From the NCBI GenBank assembly GCA_030247855.1, contig JAPDRN010000015.1:359615-423614 (forward strand): a stretch of DNA of 64,000 nt. Direction: 5' to 3'. Origin of the DNA: Knufia peltigerae (Eukaryota; Ascomycota; Eurotiomycetes; Chaetothyriales; Trichomeriaceae). The notes beneath the pieces are model-generated. The model made no database searches. It was not told the origin of the DNA and was given only the letters and a program-made list of their open reading frames with translations. Shown in pieces: positions 11,499 to 22,783 of the stretch (position 1 is the first letter of the stretch; each line of letters begins with the position of its first letter). The translations under genes and the position numbers were made by a program.

Positions 11499-14400
11499 AT
11501 GTTTGAAAAGTCGCTGGTGGACCTGATTAAAGGTCTGCGCAGCCACAAGGGCAATGAAGCGGAATATATTCAAAGCGCCATCAAGGAATGTCGAAGTGAG
11601 ATTCGGTCACAAGATCTGGACCTGAAGGCTACAGCACTCTTGAAATTGATCTATCTGGAGATGTTCGGCTACGACATGACATGGGCTGCCTTCAACGTTT
11701 TGGAAGTCATGGCTTCGCCGAAGCTCATGCAAAAAAGAGTAGGCTATCTGGCTGCGGTTCAGAGCTTTCGACCAGAGACCGAGGTTTTAATGTTGGCTGA
11801 GAACCTGCTCAAAAAAGACCTCACCTCGCCGACGATTCCGATTCTCTCGCTACCTTTAACGACTCTTCCGCATTTTGTCACTTCTTCATTGGCCTTGTCA
11901 ATTCTCACAGAGCTTCTTCCTCGATTGTCACATTCGCAGCCTGCTGTACGGAAAAAAACCATAGTTACGCTGTATAGACTAGCCCTGGTCTACCCGGAAA
12001 CTCTCAGAGTTGCGTGGCCGAAGATCAAGGAGCGTCTCCTGGATGAGCAAGAAGACAGCAGCGTTACTGCCGCCACTGTCAATGTAGTCTGTGAGCTGGG
12101 ATGGCGACGGCCTCAAGATTTCCTCCCTTTGGCACCCAGATTATTTGAGCTCTTACTCGCTCAGAAGAACAATTGGATGGGAATCAAAATTATCAAACTC
12201 TTTGCTGTTCTTACGCCGCTGGAACCGCGACTTGTGAAGAAGCTGGTCCGGCCACTGACGAAGTTGATCCAAGAGACCACGGCGATGTCCCTACTATACG
12301 AATGTATTAGCGGAATCATCCAAGGTGGCATACTCGATGGTGCGGAAAGTGGAGTGGACGTGGAAGAAGTTGCTGATCTTTGCATCTCCAAGTTGAGAGG
12401 CATGATCGTCCTCGATGGCGACCCGAATTTGAAATACGTCGCACTTCTAGCCTTTAATAAAATCGTGGGCACACATCCGGCCCTTGTTTCTATGCAGCAA
12501 GACGTCATCATGGCGTGCTTGGACGACCCAGACATCTCGATCAAGATGCAAGCATTGGAACTGGTCTCCGGCATGGTCAACAGCGACAGCCTTCAAGCTG
12601 TTGTGAACAGGCTCATGAAGCAACTCGCTAGTCTGCCATCTTCTAACCATTGGAGCGGTCATTACGATGAAGGGCAGACAGATATGGAACAGAGGCTAGT
12701 ACCAGATGAAAGAGGATCCGAGAACGCACCTTTATCCGATGAATACCGACATGAAATCATTGGTAGGATCCTGGATATGTGCTCACAAAACACCTACGCA
12801 AACATCACGGATTTCGAGTGGTATATCGAGATACTTGTTCATCTTGTACGACATCTTCCAGCCGACATGAATCAGTCTCAATCGAGGGCTATGGGTGACA
12901 ATAGCAATTCTTTGGGTGCTCGAATAGGGTCCCAACTTCGCGACATTGCTATCAGGGTAAAAGAACTTCGCCAAGAAACCACCAGAGCTGCGGAAACGCT
13001 CGTGCTCCTGTCCAACCGGGCAATTGCATATCCAAGACACGGCTCTGGGCAAAGTCAAGTCCTGCAATCCACGGCGTGGGTTTGTGGTGAATTCGCAGAG
13101 TATCTCTCGAACCCTTACGAAGTTCTCAACTCCTTGATCCACGAGTCGTCTTATGGGTTCGCTCCCAGCACGTTGGCTATTTTCATTCAAGCTCTCCCAA
13201 AGGTAGTCTCACATATCGCCATGGTTACTAATCGAGAATGGAATATCTCAAGGGGAACGACTATGTCCTTGTTACTGGCTCGGGCGACTGAATTTCTCGA
13301 GAAACTATCATCTCATCCCAATTTAGAGGTGCAGGAACGAAGTGTTGAGTTCTTGGAACTTCTCCGGCTTGCAACGGAGGCGCTCTCAGCACAAGCCAGC
13401 AACAGCATCCACGCGCCACTTCTTCTCACCTCTGCCATCCCGTCGCTTTTTGCCGGGTTGGAACTCAACCCTGTCTCCTCGCTAGCACAGAAGAAAGTGC
13501 CTCTTCCTGACGATCTTGATCTGGATGTTCCCATCAACCCAGACCTGCCATCTATCCTGCAAGCATCACAGGTGGCGGACGAAGACGAGTCTGGTGATGA
13601 TGTCTTCCACGCATTCTACCACGAGCGAGAGCTTGTTCCGGTAGCTACATCTTATCAAGCTCCTACGGCCGCAGCATTGCTGGACGCTGCAGCAGAAAAC
13701 GAACCCGTCTCCTATCAATCTGCCCCAGAATCTCCAGCCACGTTAGCCAGACGAAAAGCTGAAAGACTTGCTCGGGCAAGAGATGATCCATTCTACATTG
13801 CCCCGGCAGATGATGCCGATCCCCGCATCCACGATATCATTAGTAGGACGAATGGCGATGAAGAACTGGATGTTGAGTCGATTCCTATAATAGATCTGCA
13901 AATTGACCCTGCTCAAACTGCTGCAGCACATCAGACAGCAGATATACCAGAAAAGCGAACTGCCAGAAAGAAGAAGCCAGCTCGCAAATTTGTAATTGCT
14001 GCCGATGAAACTCTCGATTCAGGAGCACAAACTCCTCAAATGTCACAATCCCTATCGACTTCCAATGCTGCCTCACACTCATCCACGCCGACAGCGAATC
14101 GGCCTCGATCTCTCAGTCCTAATGCACAACTTCGTAGCAAGACCTCTGCGCGGCCAACTCGGAGCTTGCTGACCGTTGACTCATCTACATTACAAAATTT
14201 AACACTGGAGGGAGAGTCTGCTGAAACTGAGCTGGACATTCTCCGCCGTGAAGCAGAGGAGGCCGAGATGGCACGAGCCTTACGTGAAGTCGAAAGGAAA
14301 AGACTTGAGATGCAGCGTGAAGCCGAACGTGGAAGAACCACTCTTGGTGAAGGTGTCGACGCGGATGGCACTGTCGTTCGCAAGAAGAAAAAGAAACGGA

Positions 14401-14549
14401 CGAAAATTTTGGATTCAGTCAGTGCAACAGATGTAGCAGATGAACCACAGCCCGATTCAGGGACAGTCAAGAAGAAAAAGAAGAAGAAAAGGGTCAAGCC
14501 GGCGGAGACTTCCCCAGTTGGCGATGAGCAAGAGGCTGGAGGCAATTGA
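11499..14549 (+). CDS. APL5: AP-3 complex subunit delta
   Basis: This is an intronless gene of 1016 residues. AP-3 delta is a large subunit of the adaptor complex that sorts cargo from Golgi or endosomes to the vacuole. The start MFEKSLVDLIKGLRSHKG is characteristic of the family. It is followed by an adaptin-type HEAT solenoid over about 560 residues, with blocks such as LKLIYLEMFGYDMTWAAFNV and the repeated VRKKTIVTLYRLALVYPE style. The C-terminal half is acidic and Ser-rich. It ends in a charged coiled segment and two poly-Lys clusters (KKKKKRTK and KKKKKKKRVKP). The ATG at 11499 was chosen because the frame upstream begins only at a TTG. Confidence 0.93.
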   Translation: MFEKSLVDLIKGLRSHKGNEAEYIQSAIKECRSEIRSQDLDLKATALLKLIYLEMFGYDMTWAAFNVLEVMASPKLMQKRVGYLAAVQSFRPETEVLMLAENLLKKDLTSPTIPILSLPLTTLPHFVTSSLALSILTELLPRLSHSQPAVRKKTIVTLYRLALVYPETLRVAWPKIKERLLDEQEDSSVTAATVNVVCELGWRRPQDFLPLAPRLFELLLAQKNNWMGIKIIKLFAVLTPLEPRLVKKLVRPLTKLIQETTAMSLLYECISGIIQGGILDGAESGVDVEEVADLCISKLRGMIVLDGDPNLKYVALLAFNKIVGTHPALVSMQQDVIMACLDDPDISIKMQALELVSGMVNSDSLQAVVNRLMKQLASLPSSNHWSGHYDEGQTDMEQRLVPDERGSENAPLSDEYRHEIIGRILDMCSQNTYANITDFEWYIEILVHLVRHLPADMNQSQSRAMGDNSNSLGARIGSQLRDIAIRVKELRQETTRAAETLVLLSNRAIAYPRHGSGQSQVLQSTAWVCGEFAEYLSNPYEVLNSLIHESSYGFAPSTLAIFIQALPKVVSHIAMVTNREWNISRGTTMSLLLARATEFLEKLSSHPNLEVQERSVEFLELLRLATEALSAQASNSIHAPLLLTSAIPSLFAGLELNPVSSLAQKKVPLPDDLDLDVPINPDLPSILQASQVADEDESGDDVFHAFYHERELVPVATSYQAPTAAALLDAAAENEPVSYQSAPESPATLARRKAERLARARDDPFYIAPADDADPRIHDIISRTNGDEELDVESIPIIDLQIDPAQTAAAHQTADIPEKRTARKKKPARKFVIAADETLDSGAQTPQMSQSLSTSNAASHSSTPTANRPRSLSPNAQLRSKTSARPTRSLLTVDSSTLQNLTLEGESAETELDILRREAEEAEMARALREVERKRLEMQREAERGRTTLGEGVDADGTVVRKKKKKRTKILDSVSATDVADEPQPDSGTVKKKKKKKRVKPAETSPVGDEQEAGGN

Positions 14550-14771
14550 ACTTGGGTAGAAGTATTGTTGTTGCTTTGACCAAAGGAAGCATGATATTTA
14601 TCAACACGCGGCAGCATCTAAGGCAAGCAGCGACGACAATTCTACCTTTCCGAGATTGATATCAACCCGATTTTCCAAAGCCTGATCCGAATCACAATTT
14701 TCATAAAACACACTCTTCTTGGCTTGAGCTCTTCGGGAGGACCTCCTCGCTCTTGTGGCTTTGCCAACTTC

Positions 14772-15829
14772 TCACAGCTTTGTATTCTGCAATACGCCCG
14801 GCTGTAACATTTCTAACCTTTCGCATAGCAGACCCCAAACATACGATGCTCTTTTATCGTCTCGTACAATTGGTGCATATTTCTGTACAGCCCCAGCTCT
14901 CATATACAGGCCATGTGTCTGTCTGCCCGCCGAAGCGGCCTGCACTACTAGCCGCGAACCCTCCTCGGAAGAACGTGCGGCGATGGCTTCGAAGATTTTG
15001 AAGAAGACCTTGATCACTCCCGTCAACTCGCTTGCTAGGCCTGTCTTGCAGAAGCATGGGTCGAGAGAGTTGATCACGATCGGGTTTGGGTCAGGCGCCT
15101 CGACGGGGTCGACGGCAGCAGACAACTTGATGACTGCAAACATCTGTAATAGTTTGGAGAGATTGTACCTTGATCCAACCATGCCGTCAGCAAAGGAAGT
15201 TTCCAAAAGAGCGGGACCCTGTAGGGCTCGACCTACTGGTTCATCGGATCCACGTGCGACTCTTCCTTGAACCAGGCGAAAATGTCGTCGCCGTGATTCT
15301 CAGGCCACTTTGCCGCATCATATAGGGCCGATCCAACGAAGGTCATGTGCGGCGTGGTCCCATGTTTTCTAGCCGACTCCTTTAGCTTTGGGATTACTTG
15401 CAATGCGAGCAAGAAAGTGCCGATGACGTTCACTGCAAGAGTACGCTCGGTGTCGTATACGAGTTTGAACTTGATGGTTTGAATGCCGGCATTGTTGATC
15501 AAAACGTCCAAGCGAGGAAGGGTGTTGACCCGATCAGCAAAGGACTTGATGGACGGGGGTGACTCGAGGTCAAGTTCCCATACTTCGATGATAGATGGAC
15601 TGCAGTTCAACAAAGCCTCGATCTCTTGCTTGGCGTTCTTGCCGCGGGATTGACTACGGCATGCTAAGATGACTCTGGTGGCACCGAGGCGGATGATGTG
15701 CTGGACGGCTTCCTTTCCCAGACCACTGTTGCCGCCAGTGACAATGACGGTCTTGGATGCGAACGAGGCCGAAGGCTTGGGGATCCTGAGAATAAATTGG
15801 GTGTGAAGAAAGTTGCCAAAGGAAGGCAT
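14772..15829 (-). CDS. Short-chain dehydrogenase/reductase (SDR)
   Basis: There are two exons, 15829-15237 and 15168-14772, giving 329 residues. The 68-nt intron (15236-15169; donor GTAGGT, branch GCTGAC, acceptor CAAG) joins DPMNQ to YNLSKLLQMF. Without splicing the protein would stop at 198 residues and lose its active site. The Rossmann motif TGGNSGLG is at 31-38 and NNAG at 112-115. The catalytic triad is Ser167, Tyr199 and Lys203 (YNLSK), and the family block SLDPCFCKTGLA follows. The enzyme is an NAD(P)-dependent oxidoreductase of the retinol-dehydrogenase-like kind seen near fungal accessory pathways; the substrate is unknown. It is divergent from the Zn2Cys6 regulator gene and convergent with AP-3 delta (222 bp apart). 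Confidence 0.87.
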
Positions 15830-16263
15830 GATGATGGACTAGAGGTAATACTTGCACGAGCATCTGAATGAATAAACCTGTTTCCATTGTCCAGCCCCGA
15901 TATTATATACACCTCGTATTCCTTCGGCGATACGAGGCCTGTCATGTCCGCGGACTTAAAAAGACTTGGCATCGAGTCTCCCAAAGAGTTAGATTGAGAG
16001 CTTTCGAAGATTCAAGGATTCTGCAATGACCACCACAAGACCAATCGCAATGCGACTCGGAGAACGCGTCGTCTTACGCACGACAAAGATGGGAGAATTT
16101 CAAGCTAGACGGGAATAAGGCAACACCACAGTCCTCTGTCGGTCTGTCTAGGTCCTACACGTGACCCCGATTTTGGCCAATACCTTGACCCAGCCTTTCC
16201 CCCCTTCCACTCCGTCGTTTTCGTATAAGCAGTCAAGATCGGTTGGTCTGTGATGGTTCCGAT
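15830..16263. promoter_or_regulatory. Bidirectional promoter, SDR / Zn2Cys6 regulator
   Basis: This is 434 bp between the divergent start codons of the dehydrogenase and the zinc-cluster regulator. It contains TCCGCGGA at 15947-15954 and a CACGTG at about 16158-16163. A shared region of this kind suggests the regulator may control the dehydrogenase, which is inference. Confidence 0.5.
15947..15954. promoter_or_regulatory. TCCGCGGA everted CCG/CGG palindrome
   Basis: This is a perfect octamer inside the 10-bp palindrome GTCCGCGGAC. TCCGCGGA is the pleiotropic drug response element bound by the yeast zinc-cluster proteins Pdr1/Pdr3. Zinc-cluster dimers in general read paired CGG triplets. It lies 117 bp from the dehydrogenase start and about 310 bp from the adjacent Zn2Cys6 regulator start. 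Confidence 0.4.
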
Positions 16264-18728
16264 ATGGAGTCTTCGCATGTCCCGTTTCCAGAGGGGGGCG
16301 AAAAGCGCCATCACACACCCCGTCGACGGTCGCGCATTCCTCTATCATGTGAACCCTGCCGTACTAGAAAGTGCGTGGACTGCTAACAACAATCTATCTG
16401 CCGCCGACTCCGAGCAAGTACTAATTGACAAGCAGGCTGAAATGCAATCGAGAGAAGCCATGTCAAAACTGTACGGCCCGGAATCAACAAGCGTCTTGCA
16501 GGTTCCGTGGCCCGGCGACTCAGATTCCAGGCCTGTCTCGTGGAAATGGGGATGAAGATACTATGCACGGACGTATCGACCACTTGGAAGACCTCGTAAA
16601 AAGGCTCATTGACCAGCACCAGGGAGTCTCTTCATCCAGCAAGGATGTTTTCCATTCTGCCGGGAGCCCCAACCGCGAGGCGAGGTCAACATTGCCTGAT
16701 AGACCGCCTGGTGCGCGCACCATTGACTGTGCTGAATCTACCAACATCGATGATACACATTCAGTATATCATAACGAGAATGATTGGTATACCGTTTTAC
16801 AGGAGGTACGTTGGCATTATTTTCTGCCTGGTAACACCCTAATCATTTCACACACTGGCCAGCAAAGCTTGCTTCCAGCGGCTCAGACTGATCTGTTGTA
16901 GATTAGGGAGTTAAAAAAGACGTGGTCTCAGGAGCAGGATGACCAGAGTGACGATAGCGTTCGTCCCAACGCATCGCACACAGTGGATGGATCGAGTCTA
17001 CTGTTCCAACAGGTCGAGCCGGTCGAACGCGTGGAGATACTATCTGGTCTGCCATCCAAGCCACAGGTTGACAAACTCATCTCGTACTTTTTCGACCATC
17101 AATCATTTCCGATCACCGTACCTCGTAAGTCATCGACTGTGTTATTATGGTGCACGTAAAACTCACCGGACAAACAGCGATCCTCCACAAGCCGACATTC
17201 ATGAAGCATGTACGAGTTGCTGATCCTAGTATATGTGGTTACTGGATAACTGATCACTCGTCCAGTACAATGACCATTGGAATAATCCCAACGAAACCAA
17301 CATCATCTGGCTTGGTCTCTTGTTCTCAATATTAGGCATCACAATGCTAGCCTACCATCAATACGGTGAACCGGCAGAGCACGAAGGCAAGTCCGAATCA
17401 CTCTTCCACCTCTATCGAACGCGAACGGCCCAATGTTTACTCAGTGGCGACGTTGCCAAGTGCCTACCGTACACGGTAGAGGCGTTGCGCTTCAATGCAA
17501 CCGCCGAGTTGAATCGGAAAGACGACAGTCGTCGTGGACTATGGATCATGACCGGTGTCATCGTTCGGACTGCCATCAACATGGGCTATCACCGCGATCC
17601 CGGAGCTTATCCCAACCTTTCCGTTCTTCAAGCCGAATACCGACGCCGCATCTGGCTAACTGTGATCAGTATGGACGACATGGCCTCCTTCTTCCTTGGG
17701 TTCCCACGCATGAGGTCGATGATTTACTCCGACACGAAGGAGCCGCGAAATTTACACGACTGGGAACTCTCGGACGATGTTACTGCGTCTGCGACCGTTC
17801 CTCCATCGCGATCATTCTCGGAAATCACAGAAACCACATATCTAATCGTCAAGAGCCGCCTTCTCAGTGCTCTAGGCCGCATCTCCGACTTCAACAGCAA
17901 ACCTACCCCAGGTCCGTACGAGACGGTCCTCGAGATAGATCGTGCCGTAGATGAAGCATACCACGGGTTCCCAGAGCACATGAAAGTGCCTTCTCTCAAA
18001 GACACATCCTCGCCCATCCGCACTGTTGCCGAGTTCTCCAATCTGAGTTTGTTGTGCATGTACCATACGGGAATATGCACTCTTCACCGTCGCTTTCTGG
18101 TCCAAGGGAAAGATGACAACGAGTTCATGTTCTCACGGAACAGGTGCATTTCCTCTGCTCTGGGTATCTTGGACTTTCAACGTATTGTGGAACCATCGTT
18201 TTACCGGATGTCTCAGACTCGACATATTCTCGTCCTCGCTGCGATGATTTTGTTTTTGGAGATTGAGGTGAGACGAAAGGAGCCTCCTCCTGAAAGCGGC
18301 GAGAAAACTCCGGACACCAAGACTCTTCTTCATGTGTTGGAGGAATCATGTACGTTATGGGCACAAGCGATGAACGCATGTGAAGACACTTGGAAAGTCC
18401 ACCGTTTTCTTGTCAGCATGCTGTCAAATGTAAATGTCGACGACACTTGTACAATGTCCAGGCCTGGTGGTGTCGGACCTGGATCCTCGCAGACGGGATC
18501 GATGATGACACCGATGGATTTGACGATTACAGCGGCCGATGATGATCTGCAGGCTGATACGTACTGGAAGGAGTTTTCTACATTTGAGAAGGAATTATCG
18601 AATGTCGACTTTGACTGGGTACGTTAAGTGCCTCTCCTCTTGATTGGGGTTCTCACTAACAAGCACACAAGGCTACATGGGATGCTTTCATCGATGAAAC
18701 CGATTACGGGACTGATCCTGTGTATTGA
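16264..18728 (+). CDS. Zn2Cys6 fungal-specific transcription factor
   Basis: There are six exons: 16264-16370, 16436-16805, 16902-17124, 17178-17209, 17266-18618 and 18672-18728, giving 713 residues with all phases matching. Intron 1 (16371-16435) splits the zinc cluster and splicing restores it: Cys29, Cys32, Cys39, Cys45, Cys48 and Cys57 in CEPCRTRKLKCNREKPCQNC. An HLEDLVKRLI dimerisation helix follows. The middle is the fungal transcription factor domain (PF04082 type; blocks ILHKPTFMKHYND, INMGYHRDP and EYRRRIWLTVISMDD). The last small exon adds ATWDAFIDETDYGTDPVY. It is a nuclear DNA-binding regulator. Its target is unknown, but the divergent dehydrogenase gene is the obvious candidate. 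Confidence 0.9.
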
Positions 18729-19096
18729 AGTTTTCAATTCTTTTGTCGGTGTCTGTAGGGCATGTTTTGTACACACTCGGAAGATTCCACGTATGAGTCA
18801 ATACTCATCTTCGGCCATAATTCGAAACTGTATCACGCCAATTAACCATTTACTCGGGAGAGTGATGCTCCCCGAGTCGAGACCTATCAATGTGACGGGA
18901 AATGAGAACGTTGAAATCGTTACATTACTATCTCCAAAAGAAATCTGACTACAAACGAGAGTGTTGCGGTTTTCCAAGTTCCCATACCACCACGATTCAA
19001 TAGAGCTACGGCAATGTTCCAACGACAGCGGTATTGGCATCGACACGATATGTTGTTTCCCAAGGTTCTCCCAAATCATGTTGAAACCGGAAGCTT
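18729..19096. other. Convergent intergenic spacer
   Basis: This lies between the 3' ends of the zinc-cluster regulator (plus) and the C2H2 gene (minus). No gene is seen. Confidence 0.5.
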
Positions 19097-19779
19097 TCAG
19101 TATTGGTCATCATCAGCAGCAGCACCATTGATGTTGTTGTTGTTGTTGCTGCTGATGACATTGACCTCGACCTCGACCCCGGTATTGTGTTTGCGGTTGA
19201 AGTTGTGTCGATGAGCTTCCATGCGAGCCTGTCCCGGTGTCATGTTGTGAACCCCTGACTTGAGGTGGTCGATCAACTGGTGCATACGACCAAACCCGTT
19301 GCCGATGATGCTACGGGGGCAGATACCAACAAGAGGACACAAGTATGCCTTGGGTTGGATGTGAACCTCGCGCACGTGACGGCTACAGTCTCCCTTGTTC
19401 TTGAAGGACTTGGCACAGTAACAGCAGTACGTTGACTTGTCGGAGAGGCGGTTTGCCTTTTTGGGAATTGAACCCCGTGTGTCTTTTGAGTTCGCCACAT
19501 CAGCACTTACAAAAAAAAAACTCACCCCATCTCTGTGGGTCCAGTTTCAAGCTGGAAGCCACCGAGAGACGAGTCCGACTGATTTCCCCATTGGAACCCT
19601 TGGATAGGCATCATGTCGAATGATGGTTGTTGATTGCTTGATCCAATGGCTTGCAGAATATCAGGGCAAGCTAGGCAGGTTTGTGTTAGGGTGTTGTGGA
19701 TGCAGAAGATTGGGAAGCAGCAATATTGGCATGACTGAGTGGGGAAGCCATGCTGACAGAAAGCATTGTAAGGATCCAT
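19097..19779 (-). CDS. Small Cys-rich C2H2 zinc-finger protein (exon junction unresolved)
   Basis: The N-terminal exon opens at the ATG at 19779 with two similar Cys/His units, CQHGFPTQSCQYC and CIHNTLTQTCLAC. The downstream exon (to 19097) has a C2H2 finger, CX2CX12HX4H (CCYCAKSFKNKGDCSRH ... H), a second Cys/His group, and a run of Asn near the end. This organisation resembles a group of small fungal C2H2 proteins. The obvious intron (strong donor GTGAGT at 19525, acceptor AAAAG ending 19483, 43 nt) joins out of frame. An in-frame solution needs the weak donor GTGGCT at 19562. Otherwise a one-base indel in the GGGG run at the strong donor, or real decay, must be assumed. Function is unknown, probably nucleic-acid binding. 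Confidence 0.5.
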
Positions 19780-20931
19780 GACTGTGCCAATAACGATGTG
19801 AAGAAGGTCGAGAAAATTGCGAAAAAGTCCTGAATTTTGGGTCGGGGGAGGAAGATGGTCTTATGCTTGGAAAGGGTGCCCGAGGGGATTTGGATGGTCT
19901 TGGGTAGGGCACACGGGGCAGACAGGGCAGATGGGGCAGACGGGCAAACTTGGCTGCATTTAGCGAGGTAGAGAAAGCAAGGGCATGCCGGGCATCACAG
20001 GGCAATCGTGGCATGGGTGCTACATTGGTCGTGAGGCTGCATTGCCAGCGCACATTGAATAATGTTCAGTAAAACGCCCCGAATGACCGACCCTTGTGGT
20101 GGTCTACAGAGGAAAAAGTACGAACTCAGGCATATTGAATCAATGACCAAGCGTTGAAGTACGAAGTAGTTGACAAGCATAATAAACCAATGTATATCCG
20201 TGTCTAGGTATATTGGTCCAACAACCACCAAGACCCTGGCCCAGACTTCTGCTTCGAAGGCAAGAATTCCTCCGGGCACATCGATTAGACCACCTCATCT
20301 TTCTCCCGACTCCCTTTTCCCCTTCGGCCCACAAATATCATCAAAACGGCCCGCTCTCCTCAGTCTCATGTGATGGCACAAGAGAAAGAAACCTGTACGG
20401 TTTCCAAGACATATGATCAGATGGACGAGAAGCGACGATGCGGCGGCGTCTGGATCGCCAACTCCCCTTGCACGATGGATCAATGGGGCCAGGCTTGATT
20501 TCACACTGGTTGCCGCTGCCCCGGAAGCCTTCCGAAATCTTCGCGCTTCATGCCGAGATCGAAGGCCACATCACCTCCGCGAGATACAAGATCTACAAGT
20601 CTAGCGGGCCTCCATATTCAAATCATCTTGTTTCGACTTGGCACGTGGTCTAAAGGTGCTTGATCTTTTGAAAAACGTGGCTTCCCAGACGAATAGCTGC
20701 CGTCATCACCGTGGACAAGTCGAAGGACGTGTTGCAAAGACACGTTCACGTACAAGTGGCGACCATGTACCCATGGCAGAAACAAACTCTGCAACCAGGG
20801 GGCCGGATCATCCATGCGACGTCGGTTCCGAAGCCGAGCATGGTCAACGCCCGCCGAAAGATGCTGATTCAGACCTACATATACGAGCCTGATAGTACTC
20901 ACCTGGCAAGTCTGTCACCGGGTGTCTCTAG
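19780..20931. other. Divergent intergenic region with short GGGCAGA repeats
   Basis: This lies between the C2H2 gene (minus) and the permease gene (plus). Around 19908-19948 there are imperfect repeats of GGGGCAGAC/GGGCAGAT. Frames at 20413-20980 in several phases show no recognisable domain. Confidence 0.45.
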
Positions 20932-22783
20932 ATGTCACCCTCCCCCGAATCAAGCATGGCCGACCGCAAGACTGACATGACCTGTGAGATTGGTGGCGGG
21001 GAGTCGCAAGTTAGTCCGACCCACGACCGTGATCTCCCACGAGAAGACGAGATATCTCGAGCAGGCATCGCGAGGATCACCAGAGTCTCATCTGTGGTGA
21101 CGGTCTTGGTCGCCGGACTGGCACTGTTCAGTGATGGATACAACGCACAAATCATCGGGTAAGACATCGTATCGTGCCCCAGCATAGGTGACCATGGGGT
21201 TGACGGGTCATTCGCAGGTACATGGAGCCACTGTTCACCGAACTTTACAAGGATGGTATGTCGTCGACCATCAAAACACGATTGTCGAATGCCTACCTCA
21301 TCGGTGAAATCTTTGGCATGCTGTTCTTCGGATTCATCATCGACAAGGTCGGCCGCAGGACCGGCATCTTCTTTGCCACTCTCTTCCTGGTCCTTGGTGT
21401 CGTGTTGGCGACTGCCGCGCACGGAACGAGTCAGCTCGGCATGTTTTGGATGATGATCGTCGCCAGAGGCGTCGCGGGCTTCGGCGCTGGAGGTGAAGAA
21501 AAGACCACCAAAGACCCTCGGACCGTCCGACTGACATCCTCTAGGCGAATACCCAACTTGCGGCACCGGCAGTGCCGAAGCATCCGACGAAAGCGCGTAC
21601 GTTCGGCGCAGACGAGGCTTCTTGGTCGCCGTGGCCACCGACTTCGCGATAGACCTTGGTTTCGTCATTGCCGGTGTGGTGGCCCTTATCGTGATCAAGG
21701 CATACGACGAAAACATTTCGTCGGGGATCTGGCGAGTGTGTTTTGGCCTTGGGTTCGTTCTTCCTGTCGTACTGTTCGTCTTCCGCATGCAGATGGTCGA
21801 GTCCACGCAATACCGCAGGCATGCCATCAAGCGCAATGTCCCTTATTGGCTCATTATCAAGCGATATTGGAAGCCCATGGTCGGCACGTCTCTGGCATGG
21901 TTCTTTTACGACTTGTAAGTCCCCCCGCCTGAGCGAACCCTCGTGCATCATCTTGATACTTGCGCAGCGTCACATACCCGTTCGGCATCTTCGGTTCCAC
22001 CATCATCGGCCAACTGAACCCAAACAACACTTTGATCCAGAACATTGGCTACGGCACCGTCCTCAATTGCTTCTTGCTGCCAGGGTGCCTAATTGGAGGT
22101 GTTCTTATGGACCTCATAGGGCGAAAACAGACAATGTGTCTCGGTGTAAGGTCTCCCCAATGAAATGTCTTGACAACGGCGTATCCCATTTTATGCTGAC
22201 GAAGTGGGCAGTTTGGCTGCTGGGCCATCCTGGGGTTCATTCTCGGAGGAGCTTTGGGCCCTATCCAATCGGTGTTCCCGCTCTTCGTCGTTCTATATGG
22301 TATCTTCAATGCTTTGGGAGAAATGGGCCCTGGAGTGGCGACATTCCTCTGTGGTGCCGAGAGCTTCCCGACCCCTGTACGGGGGCACTTCTTGGGCTTT
22401 GCGGCCGCAGTCGGGAAGGCTGGAGCCGCCATCGGCACACAGGTCTTCATGCCAATCCAAGACTCTTTTTCCGATGTCCAGAAGGGTACCCAGGCAGTGT
22501 TTCTCATCGGTGCCGGCTTTGCGGCCGTCGGTGGCATTGTACGTAGTCCGCGCCCCAGCACTTCCCTCCCATCCGGCTCACGCAGATTCCACTTTTGATG
22601 ACAACTGACAAATTTCAGATCGCTTGGATTTTCATTCCTGACCGAGAACGAGATTTGGAGAGTGAAGATGCCAAATTCAGGCTCTACCTGGAAGCCAACG
22701 GATACCATGGCGACTTTGGCGAATCCTTGATTCAAGAGGTCAAGACCACCTCGTTCAAGAAAGACACTCTCAAGACGACTTGA
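20932..22783 (+). CDS. MFS permease, GIT1-like (glycerophosphodiester / phosphate symporter family)
   Basis: There are six exons: 20932-21158, 21218-21492, 21545-21914, 21968-22145, 22212-22538 and 22619-22783, giving 513 residues with all phases matching and introns of 52-80 nt. It is a plasma-membrane 12-helix transporter of the phosphate:H+ symporter branch. Diagnostic blocks are DGYNAQIIGYMEPLF, LIGEIFGMLFFGFIIDKVGR, ARGVAGFGAGGEYPTCGT (spliced), FFYDFVTYPFGIF (spliced), GPGVATFLCGAESFPTPVRG and HFLGFAAAVGKAGAAIGT. These closely resemble fungal glycerophosphoinositol/glycerophosphocholine permeases. The likely substrate is a glycerophosphodiester or phosphate, but the exact one cannot be told. 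The ATG at 20932 gives a short hydrophilic head of about 55 residues. Confidence 0.88.

Noticed and set aside
20413..20980. Overlapping plus frames that look partly protein-like
   Set aside because: Pieces lie in several frames with no recognisable family, and I could not connect them by plausible introns.
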